This document shows, in pieces, positions 27,669 to 39,313 of a stretch of DNA of 64,000 nt. Within the stretch, counting starts at the first letter, position 1, and the number at the start of each line of letters is the position of its first letter. The position numbers and the translations under genes were made by a program. Source of the stretch: Zerene cesonia (taxonomy: Eukaryota; Arthropoda; Insecta; Lepidoptera; Pieridae); assembly GCF_012273895.1 (NCBI RefSeq), contig NC_052121.1, positions 3,162,001-3,226,000 of the forward strand, in the 5' to 3' direction. The notes beneath the pieces are model-generated. The model was not told the origin of the DNA, made no database searches, and worked only from the letters and a program-made list of their open reading frames with translations.

Positions 27669-30600
27669 AAGCGATAAACGCAGCCGATGACCAATCGACT
27701 TCAGCATCATGGTGGCAAGCGGGTACAGCGACACCATTCCGGGACAGCAGCAATGGATTCGCTTCAACTCACGGCATCGTCCAAACTCACCCCACTGCCA
27801 ACGATCCGTTTGCGTCGTTTGGAGGAATAGAAAGCACAATTGGACCTTCGTCTAACCCCTTCGCTCAGACAAGCGGCAGCGGCCCGCTTAGCGGAACATT
27901 CAGAAGCAATCCGCTTCCACCGCTATCGCGAAGTGCTAACGGCAAGGCAGGACTAAAGCATTTGGACTTCACCAGCAGCGCAACAGCTGAACTCCGAAGA
28001 AATCCAGCGTTGTCTGCCCCGGATGAGTGCGCTAGAGCTTGCAGGGAAAACGAGCCACCAAGAATTTGCTACTACCACTTTACCTTGGAGTTTTACACTG
28101 TTCTCGGAGCGTGAGTATGCATAACTAGTATAAAGGCTGGCCGTCAATAATATCCTGTTTTAATTAAATTGCTGGGCGTTAACTTACCGGCGATTGATTA
28201 TTATATACTTTTCAAATTATCATTCCATTATATTTTAGAGTTCCGCGGTAGAATTAAAGCTACAATTCAATAAAATCCGTTCTCACTCTTTGTTTTACAC
28301 ACACACTTTTTATTAATAATACTCCAATATAATATTACAATAGTACTGTCCAATCTATGGTTTTATATGAATGCATCAAAAAAATGTAAATAATTTGTTG
28401 CCAGATATCCACGTGTATTCTACTATAATATTATAAATGCGAAAGTTTGTAAGGATGTGTGTGTGTGTTTGTTGCTCTTTCACGCAAAAACTACTGAACC
28501 GAGTTTTTATGGGCGCTGGTAACCATTTAACATCAGGTGGCCCACCTGCTCCTTTGCTTGCCCTGCCATAAAAAAAAAAAAAAAACCGATTGCAATGAAA
28601 TTTTGTACGTAGACAGCTGGACAACTGGAATATCATATAGGCAATACGGACTTACGCGGGTGATACCGCGAGGCGCAGCTAGTATCTCATAAAATTTAAT
28701 ACATTTTAATGGTAGTCAATGTAATATATATGTTAAATGTGAGGATTATGACAACAATAATATCAATGCAATGACAAACTACATTCGATAGTCGAGTATT
28801 CGCACTTTGCCGTATTTTTTGCGATTACAGACCGCAGTCGATTCGATTTAAGAAGTACTCACTTAGAACAGCATTTACTGGTTTCCTGAGACGCATCCTC
28901 TATTGCAAAACATTAGCATTTTAATAATTATTATATTTACATAAGCCATTTACATTGGGGTCACAGAAAATTATAGAGCTTAAGTTATTTTAAAATTATT
29001 TGGATTATATCTCATAATATAATTAAAATCAATACAGTATATGAGGAACATAACATGTAATTACTTATGACTATAGACTTCATGGCTGAATTCACGTGAA
29101 GTAGCCTGGTTCCATGAACTATGTTACGGTCCAAATGATCTAAATTTAGTCGTACTTGATAATTCATGTCGACAGCGGCTATGATATATGAAATTATGAA
29201 GTTCTTGCCTTCGTCGTAATAGAATCATATTTTCTGCACATTCAGAATAGTAGTAAATTTACAAATCACAGCCCGATAAATATCGAATAAGCTTATTAAA
29301 ATCGCAATCCAGTTTTTGTTACTAATTCAGTCATTGAAAACTCATAAAGCAATAAAATTTAATGATATTCCCCAGGGCGTGTCAAGTATGCACACCAAAC
29401 GCAACTAACGTCGTGTGGTCACACTGCCAGTGTGTTTTGGCTGATGGAGTCGAGCGTGGTATCTTATCAGTGAACAGAATGTTGCCTGGACCATCCATAC
29501 AAGTATGTGAAAACGATAAAGTCGTGATTGATGTCGAAAACCATATGGAGGGAATGGAAGTGACTATTCATTGGCACGGTATCTGGCAAAGAGGCTCACA
29601 ATACTATGACGGTGTGCCTTTTGTTACGCAATGTCCTATTCAACAAGGCAACACTTTCAGGTTTGTTTCAAACGTTTCTTTTTGATTTTCATGTATGCGT
29701 AAAAGTTTTTTTCTTTTTATAGACATTTTTTAATATTTACAATGATATTTCTTTCCATTTTCAAATATGGTGTTCATCAAAAATTGAGCCTATTTATTAT
29801 GTATTTTACTTCAGGTATCAATGGCAAGGTAATGCCGGTACACATTTCTGGCACGCGCATACTGGTCTTCAAAAATTGGACGGTCTCTACGGCAGTATTG
29901 TTGTACGTCAACCTCCTTCCAAAGATCCTAACAGCCATCTATACGACTACGACTTAACAACCCACGTAATGCTCATCAGTGATTGGCTTCACGAAGACGC
30001 TGCTGAAAGATATCCAGGTCGCTTAGCCGTTAACACTGGACAGGATCCTGAAAACGTACTAATCAACGGAAAAGGACAGTTCAGAGATCCCAATACTGGA
30101 TTCATGACTAATACACCACTCGAAGTGTTCACTATCACTCCAGGAAGAAGATACAGATTCAGAATGATAAACGCGTTTGCTTCAGTCTGTCCAGCGCAGG
30201 TCACTTTCGAAGGCCATAATCTAACTGTAATTGCCACTGACGGTGAACCCGTCCAGCCTGTCCAAGTCAATACTATTATCTCGTTCTCTGGTAAGTTAGA
30301 TAACCAGGTTTTATCGTAACACTCCTGTCAAAAAATAAAGTATTCTATAATTAGTTAACAAACGAGTGTGATAAAGGCTGTAATTAAAAGAGGCACGCCC
30401 AAGTTGTAACGTTGAGCTATTAACTGGTGCATTACTTGAACCGAAACGAATTGAATAATATTATATTGTATAATAATATCAACCATCAACTGTGGTTAAT
30501 CACTATTTATGTTATATTCTACAGGTGAACGATACGATTTTGTAATCGAAGCTAACAATATCCCGGGCGCGTACTGGATTCAAGTACGTGGTCTTGGAGA

Positions 30601-33600
30601 ATGTGGTATTAAAAGAGCTCAACAACTGGGAATTCTTCGATACGCTAGAGGACCTTACCAGCCGTCCACTCCTCCACCAACCTACGACGTTGGAATACCG
30701 CAGGGAGTGGTAAGTGGTGGCCAAGATGTATCTCATTGTAAAGCTATGTATAAATACTCTTAAATATCGACTGTATATACAAGTAATAGTTTGGTGACCG
30801 TAAATACCCCTCGAGATTGCTGTAATTATCTCCTTGAAAAAATATGTAGTTACCCTGAGTTGGGATCATGGGCCTATCTCATTTATTAATTGGCGGATAT
30901 TGCATACTGAATTCTTGTCGGCACTGCAGCCTCGATTTAAGTTGGTAGATCATGTTGCACACGATTGCTCAAACTTTAATATCGGAATTATTTTGAGCGT
31001 GTATTTACAACTTTTTCAAGTGTCGACCAGTACGCAATTGTATATAATGGCCCATTAATTTTCAGATTTGTAAATTGTTTTTATAAATACAAAAAAATGT
31101 AGTAGCACACTTGACCATATTTGTAGCTCCTTTCCTAATGCGAATATAAATCCAAATCCATCCAATTAACAATAATGTTTTATAGAAAGGTTTCTCATTT
31201 CTAGTTTCATATGTATTATTAACCAGCTACTTGTTGCATTTTATATTAGAACCTAATACATATTATAATCAGAGCAAACCTTTCTTTAAACAGTCAACCA
31301 TATAGATAACTACCTAGTAGTTTAAAATAATTCACTTACATTCAACCAGTATTGATTGCAACTGAATACAAGTAGAAATTATAAATACAGAGAAAGTAGA
31401 CAATAATTTGTAGCGTAGTTAACGCACGTAATACTAGTAATTGCACGTACCTTATCCTAACTAACTATTCAGGTAATGAACCCCTTGGATGCCAGATGTA
31501 ATGAACCCAGGAATGACGCTATTTGCGTCAGCCAGCTGAAAAATGCAAGACACATCGATCCCGCTATTTTACAAGACAGACCCGATGTAAAAATTTTCTT
31601 GCCATTCCGTTTCTTCGTATACAGGCCAGAAATGCTTTTCCAGCCGAATACTTACAACAGATACTTAGGTAAGATGATCGTTGATGCTAAATTTCATTGA
31701 ATTCCTTCTTCCATTAGGATTCCAGTTTAATATGAGTGTTAACATTCACAGTTGCCCCGCAAGGAGATCATGTTATCAGTTTAATCGATGAAATCTCTTA
31801 TATGTCCCCACCCGCTCCTCTTATCAGCCAGTTTGACGACATTAATCCCGATCAGTTTTGTAACGGAGATAATAGACCAGCGGACTGTGGACAAAACTGC
31901 ATGTGCACACACAAAATTGATATTCCACTGAACGCGGTAGTAGAAATCGTTCTTGTAGACGAAGGTATGTTGAATAACAAGATAACACATCAATTTGGAT
32001 TTTATTTGAACGCAAATTTTTCTAATTATAATTTTCACTTTCAGTGCAAATCGTGAACTTATCTCACCCGTTCCACTTGCACGGATATGCATACAATGTT
32101 GTCGGTATCGGACGGTCACCTGACCAGAACGTTAAGAAAATTAACTTGAAACACGCTCTCGACCTCGATAGGAGAGGTTTACTGGAGCGTCACTTGAAGC
32201 AAGGAGATTTGCCTCCGGCGAAGGATACCATCGCTGTTCCCAACAACGGCTACGTCATCTTAAGATTTAGAGCGCACAACCCAGGATTCTGGCTTCTTCA
32301 CTGTCACTTCCTCTTCCACATAGTAATAGGCATGAACGTAGTACTCCAAGTAGGCACGCAGGCCGATCTGCCGCCAGTGCCGCCTAACTTCCCCACGTGT
32401 GGGGACCATCTTCCTCCGATTACAGCCAACTAATTGGGTTCCTACAAACAATTTTCAGTTTACAGACGTGCAACATTGGTAAACCAGTTGACTTTACGTT
32501 AACTAAGTGTAATTTTATGTTTGTTTTGTGTGATGTGTTCGATGGACTCGAAGTGCTCGACTCCATCGATAGTGTTTTATATGTATTCGAATGTTCAACT
32601 GAAGTTCTTATAGATAGTGATTTATTTAAAAGGTGATTCTTTTTCTGAGTGTATTTTATTTTATGCATTACCTGGTGATACTGTTAACGTAGCATTGATG
32701 TATCACTTCAACAGATTTTGAGGCTCTCAATTGTACAAAACCTCTTCCTATTATCATAATGAACGTCTGTCCTATGTACTTGCCATTTTATATATTTTCC
32801 AATTATATTTATTTTGTGAATTATAAACTAACAAATAACGCATTGTCGTGCTAATATTATTCGTCCAGTTTGTTTTAATTTTATCGAATCATCACCATAA
32901 TCAAAGAGCGAATTTCCATTCAAGTACAATTTAGATTATTTAACGTTTATGGAGACCTTAAAGAGATGAAAGATCTGAATGAAAAACAATTGTTTGGATG
33001 GTTGTATATTACGCGCGTCAATGTAAATAATTAGGGAATTAATATATTATTAATAACTAACAAGCATGCAATACACTTAAAGTAATTGTAAATAAATAAA
33101 AACCGCAATACCTGTAAATACACATACGTTTGTATAACGCTTAGTAAACCATGTGCACTGCCACCACATATCTATATTTTGAAGACTGTTCTAAACATCG
33201 CACTCACACAGATGACAAAATGCTATTGGAGAGCGATATAACTTTAAAATAATGTATTTGTGTAAAGTGTATTTCCTTCAAAACTGTGTAAACGTGTGAA
33301 TGTAGATAAATGATAGGAACCTATACGTTACCATTTGAGTTACCATTATAACCATAATAATTATGTTTATTATTTGCAATTGTAACCAACTCAAAACTTG
33401 ACATCGAAAAATAAAACAAACGAAAAATTCTTGTATCTTAAGATGACGGTGTAATGATTGCAAGAGTTTATTTATAACATTTTATATTAAGAAATTTGTA
33501 AATTTTTTGTACCATTTAATAAATGTATAAAGTAAAAAAGTTTCCTTACTGAACCTGTGTAATGTAACAAATCGTTAAATTTTATTTGCAATAAACAAGT

Positions 33601-35935
33601 GGGTAATTCATAAATTCCTGAAGTATCGGTAATTAACGTAATACATATCAGCATATATCATCGTTTTTAAGAAGATTTGGTGAAAAAAGCACATTTTTAT
33701 TCCAATCGGACATTTTAGGAGCTTAATGATTTCTGATTATTCGAATATTTTCGAAAGTGTGTAAATACTTTAACAGCAGATTATTTGGATGTACATTGAC
33801 AGCCGTTTCTCTTCTAAAGTGTTAATTTAATTACGAATTTCAGAACAAGATGCGATATATTTATTACTAATTTTATGAATTATTTCACCAACGAACCCTT
33901 TCCTTCCTTCTTTTATCTTTATTTTAAGACACAATAAATATAAGAGTAAATAGTAGCTAGTGTATTATATTCACAAGTAGTTGTTTAGTTTTTTTATAAG
34001 TTGTAGATCTAGATAAATATTTTGGGTGTTGAAGTTATTGGTGGAACATGCAGTGGTGTATATCCATTATTCAGGTTGTATATTATTTATTGTTGTTTCT
34101 TTTTTGTTTCATTTCAATAAATTGCTTATAAATACTCGTTTAATGGCAAAATTCTCAATACATTCGTTGTTCTCTAGGTATTGAATCCCCTAGATGCTGT
34201 ATGCGACGTTAAACGAAATGACGCTGTGTGCGTCAGCAATTTAAAATCTGCAAAACCTGTGGATAAAGATATACTTCAAGAACGACCTGATGTCAAGATC
34301 TTTCTGCCATTCCGTTTCCATTTCTATAAGCCCAAGGATCTGTTTAAGGAGAATACATACAGAAACTATTTAGGTGATATATTTTTACATAACCATAGTT
34401 ACACAATTTTGGGAAAGAAAATTGTCTTATATCTTTGATAATCTTAACGGTGAGAGCAAAGCATTAACATAATCACAATAATTGAGAACTTATTTTCCTC
34501 TATTGAAATAACCTAGATTGTATTTTTTAAGTTGTTCATAATTTCGTATAATTTGAATTATTTATATTTTAGTTGCTCCCGGTGGAGACCACGTTCTCAG
34601 TTTGGTCGATGAGATATCTTACATGGCCGCTCCAGCTCCACCACTATCCCAAATGCACGAATTGCCACCAGAACTGTTCTGTAATGGAGATAACAGACCC
34701 GAAAACTGTCCCGTCGACTGCAGGTGCACGCATATGATCGACGTCCCCCTGAACTCTATTGTTGAAATAGTTCTTGTAGACGAAGGTAAATTATATGATG
34801 AAGATATTTAAAATGTCCATAAAAATAAATGAAATACTACATTCACAGAAAAGTATACTTTTGTAAAAGAAATAGATATAATGAAAGCTATTTTAACTTT
34901 CAATAATAAACGCAAAACATATACAAAGAAGGCGTTGCTAGTTCTGTTATTCAAACAAAACTAATTACTTTTTTATAGTCTATTTTACGAGTTGCGAGGA
35001 GATCTTTTTACCGATGCTTGTAACTCATTCCTCATTTTCTGTAACTTTCCCTATCATAAAAACAAAGTAAGAAACATATTAAAAAAATAATTGGTTTCTA
35101 AATGAACACAAGCACTTCGGCTTAAAAGATTAATTATGAACAACTTTTTATATTGCTTTCTTATAATTCCAGTACAATCCCCAAATCTGTCTCACCCGTT
35201 CCATCTCCACGGGACGCCATACAATGTGATCGGTATGGGTCGATCTCCAGACAAAAACATTAAGAAAATCAACCTCAAGCATGCTCTAGATTTAGACAGG
35301 AAAGGCCTATTACACAGACAGTACAATCTACCGCCATTCAAAGACACACTGGCGGTGCCTAATAACGGATACGTCGTGTTAAGATTAAAGGCTGATAATC
35401 CAGGTATTAAACGTATAAATAAATTCATACTTCATGCTACATTTTGCATAATGTTATTAAGCCCTAATTTGTTAAGCTTACGTTTTAACGCTTGCATATC
35501 GATCAGTTCTAAGAACCAGTTATTAGTACTTACAGAATTCAAGTGAGTGATTATAACTACAAAATGTTATGATTATTTTCATACATTTTCACCATGAACC
35601 AATAATATTATCTCTTTAAATAACATGTATAATAATGCTCTTTACTATAAACACACGTCCATTGGATCTTTAGGCATCGTGCCTGGCTGTTTCGAATTGA
35701 TGCAATTCTTTTTTTATCGATACCTTTATGAAAGTATTGTTATTTAATTCTTAATAACTACCTTCCAGGATATTGGCTGTTCCACTGTCACTTCATCTAC
35801 CACATCGTCATCGGAATGAACTTAATACTGCACATAGGGACACAATCTGATCTACCGCCGGTGCCTCCGAACTTCCCCCGCTGTGGCCACCATTTGCCGT
35901 CGATATCACCACCCTACTATCCAATAATACACTAG
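27669..35935 (+). CDS. Lac2: Laccase 2 (cuticular phenoloxidase), shared exons plus two alternative 3' cassettes
   Basis: Secreted multicopper oxidase that oxidises catechols to quinones for cuticle tanning (known for insect Lac2). Shared exons by splice sites and phase: 27669-28110, 29376-29660, 29815-30290, 30525-30709; then cassette A (31473-31668, 31752-31964, 32045-32433) or cassette B (34178-34373, 34573-34785, 35173-35403, 35769-35935). All junctions keep frame: 462 shared codons, then 265 (A) or 268 (B) residues and a stop. The first exon carries a Ser/Pro-rich linker and the Lac2 cysteine motif PDECARACREN...RICYYHFTLE. Copper loops: IHWHG in exon 2 and HFWHAHTG in exon 3; the other two lie in the cassettes. 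The exon at 27669 opens with two bases of a split codon, so the signal-peptide exon lies further 5', possibly near 771 or outside the window. A Helitron and a nested retroposon sit in the 28111-29375 intron. Identity is very secure; the true 5' end is unknown. Confidence 0.95.
28419..28682 (+). mobile_element. Helitron-like element, family 3, interrupted by a nested insertion
   Basis: Plus-strand copy in a laccase 2 intron: TCTACTATAATATTATAAAT, GCGAAAGTTTGTAAGG, then the 3' hairpin GCGGGTGATACCGC and GAGGCGCAGCTAG before T. The block CTACTGAACCGATTGCAATG is split by 28503-28585. Confidence 0.7.
28503..28585 (+). mobile_element. 5'-truncated poly(A) retroposon nested in a Helitron
   Basis: The insert reads GGGCGCTGGTAACCATTTAA, then CATCAGGTGGCCCACCTGCT and a run of A, as in the 3' end of Bm1-type or related lepidopteran retroposons. 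CCGA flanks it on both sides (28499-28502 and 28586-28589), consistent with a short target duplication. Confidence 0.65.
31473..32433 (+). CDS. Lac2: Laccase 2 isoform-A terminal exon cassette
   Basis: Three exons (31473-31668, 31752-31964, 32045-32433) joining the last shared exon (ends 30709) in phase 0. They encode the third cupredoxin domain, starting VMNPLDARCNEPRND. Motifs seen: LSHPFHLHGYAYN (T1, T2 and T3 histidines) and WLLHCHFLFHIVIGM (T3-Cys-T3, T1 His and axial Met), so every ligand for an active oxidase is present. The spacer RRGLLERHLKQGDLPPAKDT is longer than in cassette B. The protein ends PPITAN, stop at 32431-32433. AATAAA at 33091 and 33095, about 660 bp downstream, is a plausible poly(A) signal, so A can end as its own terminal exon before cassette B. 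Confidence 0.93.
32434..34177. other. Inter-cassette region: isoform-A 3' UTR and intron
   Basis: Begins with the probable 3' UTR of isoform A; AATAAA at 33091, 33095 and about 33585. No further exon with laccase similarity is visible before the cassette-B acceptor at 34176-34177. Confidence 0.6.
34178..35935 (+). CDS. Lac2: Laccase 2 isoform-B terminal exon cassette
   Basis: Four exons (34178-34373, 34573-34785, 35173-35403, 35769-35935) that substitute for cassette A. It starts VLNPLDAVCDVKRND, in the same phase 0 as A, and its first two exons are exactly as long as those of A (196 and 213 bp). Copper motifs are complete: LSHPFHLHGTPYN and WLFHCHFIYHIVIGM. It differs from A in RKGLLHRQYNLPPFKDT and in its tail (CGHHLPSISPPYYPIIH, stop 35933-35935). 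An extra phase-1 intron (35404-35768) splits the codon for the Gly just before the HCH motif; A has no intron there. Mutually exclusive use is inferred from the duplicated, phase-matched exons and from known insect Lac2 A/B splicing. Confidence 0.92.
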
Positions 35936-38199
35936 CCACTTGCATTTTCTCTTAGAATTGAACAATAATTTAGTTAGGTCATCAAATGTACGGCGGCATG
36001 ATTTAAACTTCAACGTCAAGTACTGCCATAATTTATTTTGTTGTTAAAAATATCAACGTCCGACCAACTAACAATGCAAACTACAAATTACACCTAGAAA
36101 ACCAAAGCTCCTGTTACTTTTTTCTTACTTGTTATGCTCTTTTTAATTGTTTTTTTTTATTTTTTCTAGGCGAAGAGATTTACGTTTCATTTTAACAGCT
36201 CCATCTTTGTATTATAGTTTTGTACATAATAATTAAGTGAACTCGCATAAATAATTTTAATTACTGTAGGTATAATTTTGTTTTATGTACAACCAAAATA
36301 ACTTAAAGGCTATAAAATATTAACAGACATGTCGAAATAATATTTTATATTAAAAATTTTAACGTTACAAAGTATTATGAAATGGTAAAAGTATTAACGT
36401 CTCAAATAGCATCTCAGTTTTTCATATCGTATTTTTATTTAAATTTCATTTATATCCGAATGTTACCCAAGATTTTAGAAATTCTAAATATTAGTTTTAT
36501 TTATATTAAGTTTATTTAAAATAATTAATAAAATGGGTCAACATTCGAATAAATATGAATTATTTTGATAATTAACATGAGGATTACAGTAATTTTAATG
36601 AAAATTATTTATGTTTACACAAAATTCAGCAATGTGTTACAATATTTCGGTGTGGAAATATACAAATAATATATTTATTATTCATTGCATTTTATATGGG
36701 TAGAGATAATATTGTTAGATCATAAAATGTGTTAGATGCGATCCTGATAAATATTTTTGATGATATTTATTACGGTCTTAAAGTCTAGCTTCGCTCATTT
36801 AAGTTCGCACTACAGTCAAATTGTATTATAATTAACAACATATATTTTCATATCTTTTCACTTTATCATCATTCCGCGAAAGGCAAATTAATTTCAATTC
36901 AAACGATATGAATTCATTATACATGTATGTTTATAGAAAATAACATAAAAAAGCAATAATATTAAAAATAATCTAACACTGCACATCCTATGTACAGTGG
37001 TTTACGCATTAGCGTAGAACCGTGATCTGGTATACCACAAAACGTACTTATCTGGAAAATCGATTAGCGAAACAAATACATAATGCATCTGCTCCATAGC
37101 CCATAAGAGCAAAGGATTCACTGATTTTGTTAATTATTAAGCTAAGTATTAATTTATTAAATAGAATAAATAAAAAATTCCTTATTCGTCTTGTTTGAAT
37201 AGAAATTAAGTGGATTGCATGTTACAATATTGACACAGAGTTATATTTTAAAAAAAGTATACTGCTGTGGTTGTTCCGCATCAAATTTATTTATTACTTA
37301 TTATTATGACTGAGATTATTTCCTAAAAACTGTTTATTTATTACAATTTTCACGAATAAAACTTATTTATTTATATTATCAACTCATGCGCAATTAATTT
37401 GGTATTATTTATATATTTATGTTTAACGAATCCTATCCTAATACTTATTTATGCTTCTTATACTGATTTTATAGTTAGGTGTTATATTTTATTATGTTAT
37501 TATGCATTAATATATTATTATTTTATGTAGTTACAAATATATTTAATAGCGTGATTATAAATAAAATTTCCGCACCGAAAAATATTTTTTTACTAGTGAA
37601 TAATAGTCAATTTCAATAAAATGTATTTTTATTAAATCCGTGTTTTATTTATTAACTTTTTATATGTTAAATTACATAGATACTATTAGAACAATCAATG
37701 GACACTTATCTAATTGTAGAAATTTGTGTCAGCTATAGTCTTTTTCGGAATAACAAAATTACACAAACCGTACATGGATGAAAAAAATCGATCTAATCGC
37801 GTTTAAACAATTCATATCTGTTATTTTGAGGATACATAACTGTGAACTTTTTTTGGAAGTTCTTGAAGCTACTGTATTCATACAGAAAACATGAACTAGT
37901 ATGAGTTGATTTGATTTGATGTAGCATAAAATAAAAAGTAAATAGTTTAAACTTTAAATTATAATGGAACCATGTTAAGGCATCCATTTTTTTTTTATTA
38001 GTTTTTTTTTTGTTTCCATTTATACAGTTCGATACAAACGAATGTGTACAAAAAGTGGAATGTACTTCAAAGCATGTAAGTTGAAAGTTTCTTATAAGTT
38101 TATTAGTGTCAAAATTTAAATATTATGTACAAGGCTAAATATTATAGCGCATGGATTTACTGCGTTGTTTACTGAATACCTGACCTGCTTCAGTATTAT

Positions 38200-38404
38200 A
38201 ATAACCCGTACGATTTAAGGTGTAAGGTTTAAAGCGTATTGACTCTAAAGATGGATTGCCTGGAATTCGGTGGTCAGGGGTGACAAAATTCGGTTCAAGA
38301 AGTGGTATTCGTTTTGAAAAATTATTTAGACAGCCCATTTATCAGGAAGGCTTTAGGCTATATAACATCATGTACTGAGTGGGTAAAACCGCAGGCCGAG
38401 CTAG
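38200..38404 (+). mobile_element. Helitron-like element, family-2 type 3' end
   Basis: Ends GGTAAAACCGCAGGCCGAGCTAG before T, with CAGCCCATTTATCAGGAAGG upstream as in family 2. The 5' limit is a guess. Confidence 0.4.
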
Positions 38405-38847
38405 TTGACAATAAAATTTAAGCACATTGACTACTAACGCCAATTTTATAATATTAATTCATCAATATTCATTTCTGAAAGCAAAACTAAACATGTGTAC
38501 AAAAAAATTATATGAATACCTGCCCTTATAGTTTAGGTAATCTTATAAAGATAAATCAAATTTTTACAAAAATACAGGCATTATTCAATTTCAATTTGCT
38601 TCTTTTAACACCAAAAATTTATATTTCGTCTCAAGCATTTTGTTCATTATATTTAATATCATTCAATTTACCCGTTAAAATTTGAAAACGAAGAAAATTT
38701 TCTTATGTTAAATTTATTTACAGAACTTACTTCTAAGGATGGGGCTTAAACTATAAAGAACAATATGTTTTACACGTAATAGATAATAAATTATTTAATT
38801 TTTATTCCCAGAATATATATTACGCATTTACATATTACCAAATTCAA

Positions 38848-39135
38848 TCCCCTACTAATATTTTATATGCAAGAATAACTCTGTCAGTCTGTCTTTTCTT
38901 CAGGCGTAAACATCTGAATTCATTTTGATGAAATTGGTACAAATATTATTTAACATCCGAGAAAGAACATACGATAGTTTTAAACACGGAAAGCCCACGA
39001 GAACAGGAAATATGGCAAACACCTCCTACTGTACTTTGCTTTCGACTTGGTAAAACCCTCTAATATCTACTTGGTAAAATTCTCATACTGTCTATTTTTT
39101 GCTATGTCTACGAGGACGAAGCCGCCTACAGAAAC
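38848..39135 (+). mobile_element. Degenerate Helitron-like element
   Basis: Starts A|TCCCCTACTAATATTTTAT and continues CTCTGTCAGTCTGTC, a Helitron-style 5' end; GAGGACGAAGCCGCC near 39115 resembles the 3' hairpin but no CTAG follows, so the right limit is approximate. Confidence 0.4.
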
Positions 39136-39313
39136 GTAGTACAAACATAAATCGGAAAAAATTAGTACCGTCGATGCGTTTGCGTTAACTAAGCAACAAT
39201 TTCTAAATGAATGTTTTACAAATAACAAATAGGTTTCAAACTTCTGAACATAATTACATACATTATGATAAAAGCGCGCTTCTCAATGACAACGTGAGTA
39301 ACAACGGTTAGTA

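Larger units (their letters stand above)
35936..39313. other. Laccase 2 isoform-B 3' UTR and intergenic DNA
   Basis: Very AT-rich. AATAAA at 36527 and 36548 could end isoform B; more occur to 37610. Two Helitron-like elements lie at the right end. No gene seen. Confidence 0.6.

Noticed and set aside
29989..30270. 93-codon minus-strand frame
   Set aside because: Shadow of laccase 2 exon 29815-30290.
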